Of a stretch of 64,000 nt of DNA, positions 22,401 to 32,500 are shown piece after piece. The notes under the pieces were generated by a model. That model was not told where the DNA came from, did no database searches, and was given only the letters and a program-made list of their open reading frames with translations. Both the position numbers and the translations under genes were made by a program. Numbering within the stretch: the first letter of the stretch is position 1; each line of letters begins with the position of its first letter. Origin of the DNA: Strigamia acuminata (Eukaryota > Arthropoda > Chilopoda > Geophilomorpha > Linotaeniidae); assembly GCA_949358305.1 (NCBI GenBank), contig OX442321.1:2505605-2569604 (forward strand), given 5' to 3'.

Positions 22401-23130
22401 TGATTGGCAAATTTAATAAGTTAGACAAAAACCTGTTTTCCAACACTGCCCGATCACAGTATTTTTTCGTCAGTCGATTTACAGCCACGGCGTAGTTGGC
22501 GGCATTTATTTCGAGTGTTCTAATTTCCTCCATTGCGTCGCCGAGCAGATGAGCACGTAAGTGCAGCAGCTTTTGTTTCTCGTCGAGCGTCGCGTCGTCC
22601 GCGACCTGTACGCAAAAAGTCTTCCAGAAACCCCCCCAGTCCTCGGGTCGTTTCCCGTCGAACCTCGGAATTTCCAGCGGTTTTCTTCTTACATTTTGGT
22701 GGATCACGGGCGGCGGAGTGGCTCGAGCGGTGGCGGTCACAGCGGCGGTCACGGCTGCGACGAGCGCGTCGTGGTCAATCGGCGTGGGTGCGGGCAGCGG
22801 AGCGTCGACTACAGGTGGAACAGGCGGGTAATTTATTCGAATGTACCTGTCTATCGTTGCCTTTGTAGCGGCTGCTCTGTCTTCTGTCGCATCCATATCG
22901 CCCATTGTTTCATCGATCTCGTGTTCCGACTTGGCTTGTTCCAAACAGACTTCAAACGATTTTTGTGCTCTGAGTAATTTTTGGTTGAGTTGTTGCGACC
23001 AAAGGGCGAGTTCGTCCTTCGACAATAGGGCTGCGTTGTTGACTCCCGTGGTGATAGTGGTCATCAGGGCGTTGGCAGCAGCAATGGCCGTCGTGAGCGC
23101 TCGCCTCTTTATCTCGTACACGCGTACCAT
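19483..23130 (-). CDS. BEL/Pao Gag-protease-RT-RNase H polyprotein
   Basis: 1215 aa. Gag-like N-terminus (residues 1-350, with a coiled start and an alanine/proline linker) and three CCHC-type zinc motifs at about 375-437 (CQFCSSNEHSRKTC, CMRCLGRTPHKTEDC, CFRCDGLHHTQIC). Aspartic protease at about 485-500 (CYVDGGAQRTF), Pao-type RT with ASAHRKGQLSLND near 785 and YVDD near 906, and RNase H with FSDASPKAYGAV near 1080-1090. Ends at a TAG where related elements usually have a tryptophan-rich joint into integrase. Start at the first ATG downstream of the primer binding site. Confidence 0.95.
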   Translation of the reverse strand: MVRVYEIKRRALTTAIAAANALMTTITTGVNNAALLSKDELALWSQQLNQKLLRAQKSFEVCLEQAKSEHEIDETMGDMDATEDRAAATKATIDRYIRINYPPVPPVVDAPLPAPTPIDHDALVAAVTAAVTATARATPPPVIHQNVRRKPLEIPRFDGKRPEDWGGFWKTFCVQVADDATLDEKQKLLHLRAHLLGDAMEEIRTLEINAANYAVAVNRLTKKYCDRAVLENRFLSNLLNLPIISSERDIVGLQKLHRHVEINVENLSNIQVPLVEIQRMLFPVLAAAIPRTVMRKYDDDCEGERSVIRLMSWVREFLLKENRYEMMINQQKAIKTPTPTDPAKGSGDSKGKSHRRRGGAKESSVNSLSVVTNKCQFCSSNEHSRKTCPLTVEERRRKIQSQGTCMRCLGRTPHKTEDCRTTMKCFRCDGLHHTQICDQPRANPIDNTALKVHASAVVSKTKKYEFLMVMMVNVIGEKITKPAVCYVDGGAQRTFIRADLSRKLNLKIIGTEQMTLSVFGREPTTGVHNKVELTLTPTHAETPRITIEAVEISHVTSTPCEVPNEYLNKKLKEKGVQVACKQVALHSDEVDLLIGVDNYWKITTKRTEFIEDNLIAVNTNFGWTLHGQTTNGTHILATTVRTNKITLVQSTDDIMKKLWELEAIGIQHESMEDTDEVEVLRKFNESIRWTGTNYSVALPWVVDSNELEDNFTIAEQRFMNLLRKFRRQPNLYLEYKKVIEEQLEQGIVEEVTGDTSNPIYYMPHRPIIKEERVTTKLRIVFDASAHRKGQLSLNDCLSKGINFLPSLIVVLMKFRLRKIAETSDIRKAFHMIEIEVKDRDVTRFLWVCADWDGTGRAKIRVLRQTRVLFGAAPSPFLLNATIKRHIKIYQDKYPATYELLCRFLYVDDLITSVDDIDQAVRTFEQAREMLSSAGMQLVKWQTNSPELREIFRKEDPADAKVTSNEESKVLGLKWDPTSDKLSLQIENISSVDSTTVTKREVVQISAQIFDPLGFVTPFTVTARIFFQSLWLRKLEWDEKLDDVLRLNWLKWAEQIPKLSEFQIPRWLGVKNEMNCEIHIFSDASPKAYGAVAYIQDTTEDLINSFFIFSKCRVAPVKPLTLPKLELMGALVAVRMADQIKEVTSCREIHYWTDSQICIHWIRNTAKRPPTFIQNRVLEIREKSKIDNWRHVPGVDNPADRLTRGLTVDELINDQL

Positions 23131-23173
23131 ATTTGTGATTCAGCGTGTGATGTGGGGAATTACTTAGATGTTT

Positions 23174-23191
23174 TCCCGGGTTTCGGCACCA
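23174..23191 (-). other. BEL/Pao primer binding site
   Basis: Minus-strand TGGTGCCGAAACCCGGGA begins two bases inside the 5' LTR. It would pair with a tRNA 3' end finishing CCA. Confidence 0.75.
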
Positions 23192-23193
23192 AA

Positions 23194-23664
23194 TTTGAAA
23201 TGCAATATGATATTTGCGGATTAATTGTAGATTCCCTGAATAACAATATTCGATCTCAAATTGTTGTGTAGATTGTGAGAAATAAAGAGCATGACTTGTT
23301 GGTTCAAAACTTCTTCAAGACTAATTTTATTCTATTCAGAACAGTGGTAATTAAAAATACAAAGAAACAAATGACAAATACTCCATGCTACAGGGTGAAG
23401 CACACGGAGAAAATATGACGAGTTTCAAAGGGGAACGCCAGATAATTGCTAACACATAGAAAGACGAGTTGATTCTCAGAAAAAGATAAAAAGGTCAAGT
23501 TGAAAAATAGCCACTTCAAATTAAATAAAATACAACTTTAAAAGAATTAAATAAAACACAGTCAAATTCAATGATATATCAAATATCGGACTATTTCAAA
23601 CAATGAACAAATAATGAATAAATTTTAATAATAATACACGTGTAAAAGCGTGTCGGTTTTCACA
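23194..23664 (-). repeat. 5' LTR of the BEL/Pao element
   Basis: 471 bp; on the minus strand begins TGTGAAAACC and ends CATTTCAAA. Bounded on the outside by the TTAGA duplication. Confidence 0.95.
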
Positions 23665-23928
23665 TTAGAGTTAGTATATTTTAAGTGACCCAAAACAATT
23701 CCACTTGGGAAAGCCAAGACGTTGAGACATCTTTGTCCTAAACATTCACGCCAATAAATTATATTGAAAATTAATTGTGTGGAAGTAACAAATTATTGTT
23801 AAATATAACCTATGAGCTCACTGATAGAACTGATAAGAAACAACAACACCGCTTCCTCTACGGCCTGACTGGTGACAACCACAGCAGGAAACCAAGCAAC
23901 TTTGAGCGCAATTGCAAATACAACTTCA
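23665..23928 (+). other. Upstream region of UBL-like gene A with a relic N-terminal exon
   Basis: This block recurs downstream of P2, P5, P8, P9, P10 and P11. An ATG at 23,812 opens a frame MSSLIELIRNNNTASSTA that hits TGA at 23,866. The copy at 55,013 has CGA there and reads through, so the ancestral protein may have started here. Confidence 0.5.
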
Positions 23929-25209
23929 ATGTCTAATAGTATGTATTTTTCAAAGACTTTTAAAGACAATATTAATTTTGCATTATTACTCAAACCATTA
24001 GAAAACGAAGAGGTATTCGTTAAAAGCAAAATAATCAAAACAGATGGTGAGTATATTATTTCTAGAAACCAGGAAACCATGTTTACAACGATCAAAGTTA
24101 ATTTATTGTAAATAAAAATAATAAAAGAAAAATTAATATATTTATTTATTGCAATCGCTTAAAATTAATTTCGATTATATCTAAAGGAACTATCTTTAAG
24201 GGCGATGCTTTCTACGCGAAAAAAATATTCAAGGGTTCCCTAGAAACTCCTGAGAAAGGTAAGTATTTTAACTCCTATGTATTTTCACTTTTTAGCATAA
24301 ACGGTTGAATTTATCATTCGTTGCCTCAAAATAATATTTATTTAATGAAGGAGATGTGTTTGACGGCGACGGGTTTGTAGCACACAAGAAATACGAAGAT
24401 ACACCGATAAATCCCAAGTCAAGTATGTACTGTACTGTATAAAAGTGGATTTACACTTTGCAGTTAGTGCCTAAAGTAAGATTTATTGTTTGCAGGAGAT
24501 CGGTATAGTGGCAATGGCTACGTTGCCATAAAAGAGGGTAAGGGAAAACCTAAAAAGCCAAACAAACCTGCTAAAAGTATGCTTTCATATCACCAAATAC
24601 AAATACCGTTCGTGTCAATTCATTCGATTACTATTTCCAGCTGCAAAAAACATTGATCTCTTTTTACCTGATGGTAAAAAACAAACAATCAAGCTGCCTA
24701 CAGGGAAAAACAAGCTGATCGATTTGAAAAATCTAATCAAAGTCGAAAAATTGGTGGACAATGTGGACAATTGCATATTCAAAGTAAACGCATACCGTAT
24801 TTTACCGATTAAGAGTCGCCCTAGAAAAGTAGCCGGGGCTGAGACACCAATAATAGCGTATTTTTGCAAAAGTACGGTATTGTTTCCGTATTTAACCACA
24901 CGAACGATGAACGTTCGCTTCGTTCGTGGCGTTCAGACTTTGTTTGTTACATTAAAGAAATGTAACTAACAAAAAAACCGAAATTGTAATTGATGAGAAA
25001 AATGGTAGTTTTGAATAAAAGCCGCGGCTCTTAATCGATAAATACGGTATATCATGAATAAGGTTTTAATTTCAATTAAATTTTAATTAAATTTTAATTA
25101 ATTCTCAATTTCCTTTTAACAGCAAAAAGATGATGATGGTGATTTTGTCGAAATACAGAACAACCACACATTACACAGTTGGGACAAAATTCACGTCAGC
25201 TTGAAATAA
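23929..25209 (+). CDS. UBL-like gene A: three short repeats plus beta-grasp-like domain, no TIR
   Basis: Six exons: 23929-24046, 24187-24258, 24351-24422, 24496-24576, 24641-24783, 25123-25209; 573 nt, 190 aa. Exon 1 ends with the same peptide (LENEEVFVKSK...TDG) that follows the TIR in gene C, so A looks like gene C without its TIR. Exons 2-4 are phase-1 repeat cassettes (GDVFDGDGFVAHKKYEDTP; RDRYSGNGYVAIKEGKGKP). Exons 5-6 are the UBL-like domain (IDLFLPDGKKQTIKLPTGKN, helix LIDLKNLIKV, end WDKIHVSL). Start at the first ATG after the upstream TGA; a longer N-terminus is excluded by that stop. Last intron carries a MITE. Role unknown. Confidence 0.7.
24793..25049. mobile_element. MITE in the last intron of UBL-like gene A
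   Basis: Inverted ends TACCGTATTTTACCGATTAA and (reversed) TACCGTATTTATCGATTAAG, 257 bp, enclosing inverted GCCGCGGC/GCCGGGGC patches. Noncoding. Confidence 0.65.
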
Positions 25210-25922
25210 TCCCACAAAATCCAAACAACGTTATGATTTCAAAGATATTTGGTTACTGCAAATCAAAAATTTTAAAAAATGTATTTTCACTAATTAATAG
25301 ATTGCGCGATCTCCTTGCCTTCTGAAAATTTGTATTTACTCTTAACTGTAGTTTTTAGTAACGTGAAACAAATTCAAACACCAATTCAGCAACTTTTTAT
25401 TTCTAAAGGTTCTCCGCATACAATTTGCACGAGTTCTGCTTGTTTTCCCTATTTTTACACCAGCCGCTTCTGTTTACACGATTTTGATTTAACACAATCT
25501 AGAAAAATAAAATCAATTCCGTTTTTACACCATTTGGTGTTTGTGTGTTTCTTTTTGTTTCCTTAACGTCACAAAACAAAAATACAAACACCGATAACAA
25601 GACTTTTTGAAATCTCCACCAAATGATGAAAAATTTCCGGCTATTATTGTTCCCACAATAACACCCTCTATACAATTAGCAGCGAACTACAAACAAACTA
25701 AATGGCGCTTTAACTAATGGACCTGCAACCTGTAACTTATACCATCACACAAGAAATTATCCCGAAAAAATCAAACTTACGTCACATAGCGATATGATTC
25801 GATATGATTCGATATGGATTCGCCATTTTCTCGCAAAAGATTATTTAAAAAAAAATTAAAATCGTCTATTCCGTAAAATCATAACTTACGTCACACACCG
25901 GATAAGATATTCGTCGTACAAA
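25210..25922. other. Intergenic region between UBL-like gene A and TIR gene B
   Basis: Contains a GATATGATTC tandem (about 25,790-25,815) and a block near 25,660-25,720 that recurs at about 59,165-59,225 and, inverted, at about 36,410-36,460. The last 60 bp before the TIR start is the likely promoter/5' UTR, but I see no convincing TATA box. Confidence 0.4.
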
Positions 25923-27837
25923 ATGGAGAAGGAGGTGCGTACGTTGGAAATTTAATAGAGCTTTTGTCTAGCTAGCATGGAAACCCAAGCAAATTAACAT
26001 TTATAAAACAACTTGCAAATTCTTAACTATATTTCTAGCGATTGGTTCTTGCAACTTTTGTTATCGTTTCTTTAACCGATTTTCTGCTGAAAATGTATGT
26101 TCTGAAACACATTTTCAAAATGATAACATAGGCCTACCATTTATTCGTAATTAATCCCGGTCTTTGCAATAGTGGCAAATAATTCCCAAGTTGTTTCTTA
26201 TCATTTCTGGCATTCATTAACAATACTAAACACTTTTTACAGCGTAAAATATTCATAAGTTACCGACGTTCCACCGGAAGTGAATTGGCCAGGTAAGATT
26301 AGACTTTGTACGCATTACACTACATCTTATACCAAGTTTGCACTTTATATTTCAGTTTGCTGCAGATGCATTTGAAAGACCGAAACTACACAGCTTATAT
26401 CGATGTTCAGGTACTGACAGCAGGCACGTTTAAAGAACAACTAATGGCGAAAATTGAAGAAGCCAAATGTTTCCTTCTCGTGCTCACAGCCAATGCGTTT
26501 GATAGATGCTTTAATGATGCAGAATGCAAAGATTGGTTACACAAAGTAAGAAAACTCGAGTCTTTCAGTATACACATTTTATACTGAGGTTTTGCAACCG
26601 ACAGGAAATTGTAGCTGCATTCAACAATAAGTGTAAGATTATTCCAATTATGCACGAGCACTTCCAATGGCCTGATAAAGACTGTTTGCCTGAGAAGGTT
26701 AATGAAGCTTGTGACTACCAAGGAATCGAGTATTAATTTAAAAATAAATTCTTTTTTCTTCTCGTTTTGTTTGGTTAATGTTGTCACGCATTTCAAGCTG
26801 GAATCACGTAAATCAAAGAGGAACCATGGACCAATTGGAAGAGTACATGGGTTGGAAGATTAACCAGTTTAGTGAGTATACATATATATGTACATTTCAA
26901 ACTCTTTATAACGAATCGCGATATAACGAATACCTAAAAATTGCTGGTTTGGTTCGCTGGCCACAGAACACCATGTTAAAAAAATTCGATATAACGAATT
27001 TTCGTTAAGACGAATCAATTTTCGGGTCCCTTGCGATTCGTTATAAAGAGTTTCGACTGTATATAACTTAAAATACCGCATTTCTTCCATTCTAAGACGC
27101 CATCGATTGAAAGACTCACCTCCTTTATAGAAATATTTATATGGAAGAAAAAGTATGTTTTACCATGAACCAAGGACAACACGGACATGTTCATTGCGTT
27201 GGGATGACAACGGGCAACAAACATGCTTGGTTGGCAAGCAATGCATGACACATGATTGCTGTCATCCAATCAGTGCACAGAACAAAGAATCAATAGAAAA
27301 CAACACACAGATACACGTGTCCATGTTATCATTGGTTCATGGTTTTACGCTCTAAAGACGTGTCAATTGTAAGACGTGCCCTTTTTTTTAGAGTTTCTTG
27401 GAAAGAAAAGTGCATTTTAGAATAAAAAATTAAAAAATATTACTATTTTACACAGGAGGGATACAAATTATTGTGTATATAGAAGACCCCGAAAGTAGTG
27501 TTAAGTTCTATCTAGAAAGACCGTTTACAAAACTATGGCATTTGATACAAAAACTAGTGGACGATAAACGTATTCCTAAGGAAGAAGTGGATCAATTCAT
27601 ATTTAAAGTGAATTTCCTGTTAGTCCTGCAACGTAACAACAACTTAAAATTTCAAAATCTTTCTAACAGGATCCAAATGACGTCGAATTTTCAAAACGTT
27701 ATTGCTTACTACGATCCAACGACGACAAAGTCTACGTTTCCAGAAAACAAGAAAAGAAAAAGGAAAAAAAGAAAGAAAAAAAAAGAAGAAATAAAGCAGC
27801 AACTGCATGTGACCCCGGGACAAGTGAAAACTCCTAA
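25923..27837 (+). CDS. TIR gene B: SARM1-type TIR domain directly joined to a UBL-like domain with a lysine-rich tail
   Basis: Seven exons: 25923-25934, 26243-26292, 26356-26545, 26605-26729, 26798-26871, 27456-27607, 27670-27837; 771 nt, 256 aa. TIR at about residues 4-140: box 1 KIFISYRRSTGSELA, then YIDVQVLTAG, CFLLVLTANAFDRC, and CKDWLHK at 78-84 followed by E85. This is the same arrangement as the CKDWVHKE of SARM1, whose glutamate is catalytic for NAD+ cleavage. Later I-IPI and GI-WNH also match SARM1. The UBL-like domain follows with no repeat cassettes. The last exon ends in a KKKEKKKEKKRR tract. Likely a cytosolic or nuclear NADase or TIR adaptor (inferred). AATAAA at 28,259-28,264. 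Intron 5 holds two MITEs. Confidence 0.75.
26891..27060. mobile_element. Short pogo/mariner-like MITE in intron 5 of gene B
   Basis: Inverted ends: TTTCAAACTCTTTATAACGA on the left, and the reversed right end reads CAGTCGAAACTCTTTATAACG. Interior also carries inverted GATATAACGAAT words. 170 bp, noncoding. Confidence 0.65.
27073..27431. mobile_element. Second MITE-like block in intron 5 of gene B
   Basis: Begins ATACCGCATTTCTTCCATTC with a TTCTAAGACGC block and ends with loosely inverted TTGGAAAGAAAAGTGCATTT. A related end occurs near 48,770. Boundaries approximate. Confidence 0.35.
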
Positions 27838-29536
27838 ATCAACCAATTTCCATTACCCACACTACCCCTTGAACAACCAACCCCACAACAGGAATAGTTA
27901 AGGATAACGCCAATGGATTGGCCGTCACTAATTCTTAATGAGATTCATATACGTAGTTTGTAATTGTGAAAACCGAGTGGTTTTACGCTAAGTGCCATTT
28001 TATGTTTTTTTTTCAATTGTGTATTTTTTCATTTATATTGCATCTGTTTATCTTTAATTTTAACTTTAGTTTTATATCAATTGTAAACTCCATTTTTTAT
28101 CAAACTTTTGTAGTAATTGTACCCACTTTCTACCTACCCTAAATTCCACACATCTTACACTTCCAAGAGCCTACTAATTGAGGCTAGATGTCCTGCACAA
28201 ACGATGGGAGAGTGCCACTGACCCCTTTTCCCCCCACTATTATTCTCTAGTCCTTTTGAAATAAAACCAGTGTTCCTTTTACAACCAAGTAGAGAAGGTC
28301 TCCTTTTATTTTCACTAAAATTACATTTTCAACCAGAACCTGAAGATAATTTACAAGTGTGATTTCACAGTAATTTGAAGAAATAAATTAGTCTTTTGAA
28401 ATCTTCTATTTTGATGCGGTCATCCAATTTATTTAATCAATAATCGTTTTTGTTATACAAATACATAGCCTTAAAAAGTTTTTGTTTTTTCACCAATAAG
28501 TAAGTTATTAAGATGCCAATTGTGTGGTAGTGAAGTGAACCTGTTGTGTTTTGACGCTTATAATTGATATAATTGATATAAATGGTTATTGTAAAGAGGT
28601 GACTCTTAAATTGTTGTCGTGGTTGCGTTAGCAACCACGCTTGAATAAATCAGTTGTTGTGAAAATGTGTAAATGAGTAGTTCATTTTTTGGGCCTCTCC
28701 TAGATGGTCAGGCCTAGGACATACTTAGTATTTTAGAACGATGAAAAATACTAAAGAACCCTAAGGTGTTATTCATTTATTTCATTTTGCAAGCGTTATT
28801 ATTGCCTTTTGTAATTCAATGTCAGATTTATGAAGTGTTTTTGTATAATTTATCGAATTTTATCATCATTTTGAACTGTTTAACACTAGAACGGCTGGAA
28901 TTTTCCCCTACCTAGAACGGCTAAAACCGGTCATAATAACTTAATATATTTTAATGACTAGATAAACCACAGAACATCCAGCTATTTGTTGACCACTAAG
29001 CTTAGCTGCATTCAAAAAGTCGTAATTCAAGTTTTCTAAGTTGTTTGTAATTTTTAACACCACAACTAAAATACAAACACTTAAAAAGTGACTTTCAATA
29101 TTTGATGAATTTGATAACCTCATCTCGGCTAGAAATTTGTGCAATAAACGTGTTTGTTGTCACTTGTTTGTTGAATTTGATAGTGTTATCACAGCTACAA
29201 TATTGTGCGATAAAAATTAATTTAAAATTATTTTTTTCCCTTCCATTTTTGTTCATCAATCTCAACCTAAACTTACAACAGGTTGTGACAAAATGTCGAC
29301 AAACCCTAGAGGTAATTACCGCAGTCTTTATTGAATTTTACCAAAAGAAATATACCAAAATTAAGATTAGTCCGCTACAGTTTATTGTGACGCATTTTGT
29401 TAAAATAGAATTTCATCAGGAAACGACAACTTCCCTGATAAGGCACTTCCCAATTTCTCGCCTGACATTATAGTTGCAGTAACCACACCCAATACAATCG
29501 CAAGAAATAGAAGAAAAAAATTCGACTTCAAAGATT
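27838..29536. other. 3' UTR of gene B and intergenic spacer
   Basis: Poly(A) signal AATAAA at 28,259. At 28,883-28,945 there is a fragment with the piggyBac-like end TTAACACTAGAACGGC and CTAGAACGGCTAAAACCGGT, the same family as 55,748-56,363. An ATG at 29,293 opens only six codons before a GT and is not homologous to the start of any other family member. The last 60 bases are the likely 5' UTR of gene C. Confidence 0.45.
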
Positions 29537-32500
29537 ATGGAGTCAAGTATGTAATTTTTCCAATTTCATCCCAAATCATAACCGTTATTTGAACCGTTCG
29601 TTACAGAAGATCCGGCAAAAAAAAGTGACGGGTACATAACTAAAGGTGCGTAAAAGTTTTGATTAAATTCTTGTTACAGTACATACTCGGTTAATATACA
29701 ATCGCCTTCATTTCTTCAATCATCTAATTACTTAAAGGCAGAATCAAATTCGGCAGTTTTAAAGTACAAAAATACAAGCGATACGTTAGAAATCCTGAAG
29801 GTGCAGTATGTCATGCCATAAAACGCAGTAGATGTGGTTTAATCTTTTTCCTCCAGTTCCAATTGAGGTTGAAGTCATTTTGCCAGACAGTAAAATAATA
29901 ACAGTGTGCTTGACTGATGGTAAGCACACGCTGAGAGATCTGAAAGAGCAAATGAAAACCAAGAAATTTTTCGATAACCTCAAAAATACAATTTTCACAG
30001 TAAATTAAAATCATTTTCATCTTTTACTAGAACCATTAAAAAAGCTAACATGAAATTATTTTCCAACAGGATGATGACCAAATAGAATTTTCTAGCGATT
30101 TTCCACTCCATCCTGGTGACCGCATTCATGTCAGGTTTAAAGAAAACAGAGATAGGAAAGCAAAAGGTAAGTACCAAGTACCAGTAGCACATTTACAAAC
30201 TGCAGGCGCTTCAGGAATCCCTGTGCTGAATTCGTAGCCAGGAATGACTAATGCATCAATAGTTCAATTAGCGTTAAAATTTTGAATTTATCGTCTTTGT
30301 GGGTAATAGTTTGATTTGTTGAGCTTTGTTTTGCTTTGTTTTGCTTTGTATGACCCCAATTAAGGTGAACGCAATCTAGACAGGGAACTTGCAGACCTGC
30401 GTTAATACTTCTGTTAGATGCATTAGTCACTTCTGGCCGCAAAGATTCCTAAAGCGCCTGAAGACAACTGCAAGTATTTGGGGGATTATGTTTTCAAGAC
30501 TATTCTGTAGTTTTACTGCAGGTCTCAAAATCAAGCTAACAAACATTTCCATTTAATTTTCTTGTTATCAATGCATCGCTTTATTCTCTATTCAAGTTTA
30601 GACTTAGTTACAGTTAATACAAATAACATTATCATCTTTCTGCAATTCGTCCACTAATAATTGGGCTGTGTTTGATTTTTCGTCTTTGCTCGAATGTATA
30701 AGGTTGATGCATGATCTTCCAATTTCGTAATGTTGGGTTTTACTCGTAATATGTTTAAGTACATGCTTGGGATTCGCATCTAACGATAATAGAAGCTTAA
30801 AAAACTCTTTTTCCTCCGGTGTTGATTGTCAAATGGCTCTCTTAAACGGATATTTCTTATAATTGTCTTCCAACAGGGCATGATTGTGATCGCTGCAAAT
30901 GCTAGAGACTTGGTACTTATTCAATTTCGGCCTAAAGCTGTATTTAACGGATGCGCAACAGTCAGATTTCATCGTCACTGTTCTCCTTTTACCTTTAGAT
31001 ACACTATCGTAATTGCCAAAATGCACGCAAGTGTAGGTAACGTTAAAATAGTTACCAGTTGTAATAACCACATTTTTAATCTTCTGGTTATAGCTCTCAA
31101 TAGTTTGGCTACTTGATATAGCAAACAATGGAGAATGTGTGATTACAATATAACATACTGTATGCTCTTGTAAACATTGTTCCCAAGTATCAAAGAAATC
31201 GTATAGTTTCATGTTGAAATCACACCCTGGTAAAAATCAAAATGGTTGCCACGCAAAATGAACTGTCAAGTGTTTTTTTTGCCAAAAATACAAGCTATAT
31301 ATACTAATTTCAGATTATGATCAGCATCGTATGCAGATTGTGTAGGTGCTACGCTGCAAAGCTATGGCATTTGTCAATGACATATTTCTTAATGTATTAA
31401 ATCCGTTAAATAAAAGTTTTTTATTTTTTAATTCTTAAATCTCTATAGAATTTCTGTGGAAATAACACACAGATATTTCCACAGAATTTCTGTGGGTTTA
31501 ACCACTCCGCATTATCATATTTTAATTTTTCGTATAAGGTTCCCAATCCAAAGAGGAGAAACCAGTTTCTGACATGTTAATTGACACTAGCTCTTCTCCA
31601 GCTGAACTTGAAACACCAAAAAAGTTTGACGCGTTTATAAGTTACAGTCGACGCACTGGAAGTGAATTGGCCAGGTAGGATTAACTCATACGCAAAACGC
31701 TACACCTTACACCAAATTTACACATGATATTTCAGTTTGCTGCAGATGCATTTGGAACGCCGACACTATACAGTTGTTATCGATGTTGACGTACTGACAG
31801 CGGGTCAGTTTAACGAACAACTAATGTCGAAAATTAAACAAGTAAAATATTTCGTTCTCGTGCTCACACCCAATGCACTTGACGGATGCTTTAATGATGC
31901 AAAATGCCAAGATTGGTTACACAAAGTAAGAATAAGAACACTTGGTATTTCCACATGCATCTTACTATGGTTTTGCAACCGTTAGGAAATTGCAGCTGCA
32001 TTCGACAGTCGGTGTACTATTATTCCAATTATACACAAGGACTTCATTTGGCCTGCTGGAGCTCAATATGACTCGTTGCCTGATAAGGTTAAAGAAGCTT
32101 GTCGGCATCAAGGATTCGAGTAATAATTTTTTAAAAAAATTCTTTTTTCTTCTCGTTTTGTTTGGTTAATGTTGTCACGCATTTCAAGATGGATTCACGA
32201 AAATCAAATTCGAATCATGGACAAGTTGGAAGAGTACATGGGTGGGAAGACTGACCAAAAAGCAGAAAGGGTCTATCCTTTTTCATGGGACATCACTACA
32301 GCAAAAGGTTACTTATTCAAACTATTAGAAAACGAAAAGGTATTCGTTGAAGGCAAAGGATTTGAAACAGACGGTGAGTAAATTATTCCTATATTCTTGC
32401 AAACCATCTCTAGACCAACCTAACTTAAATTTACAACACAAATAATAAAGAAAAATCATTATTTTGTTTATTTGTTAATTTTTCTTCATTACAATCGCTT

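Larger units (their letters stand above)
17397..23664 (-). mobile_element. BEL/Pao LTR retrotransposon, complete and very young
   Basis: Flanked by the 5-bp duplication TTAGA (17,392-17,396 and 23,665-23,669). The two LTRs, 17,397-17,867 and 23,194-23,664, are both 471 bp; I count one difference (GAGTTCC against GAGTTTC). Minus-strand primer binding site TGGTGCCGAAACCCGGGA at 23,191-23,174, two bases from the LTR, complementary to a tRNA 3' end. All expected domains are present in one frame, interrupted by a single TAG. It landed in the spacer between P4 and the UBL-like gene at 23.9 kb. Confidence 0.95.

Noticed and set aside
20471-23167. Plus-strand open frames across the BEL element
   Set aside because: Antisense shadows of the Gag-Pol frame with arginine/serine-rich, domain-free translations.
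23872-24111. Open frame as the start of UBL-like gene A
   Set aside because: Its first codon is GTG and it reads past a clear gtgagt donor at 24,047; the ATG at 23,929 plus splicing fits the family.
29293-29311. MSTNPRG as exon 1 of gene C
   Set aside because: No splicing from it keeps frame with the next exons; ATG 29,537 has the same exon length and intron context as gene G.
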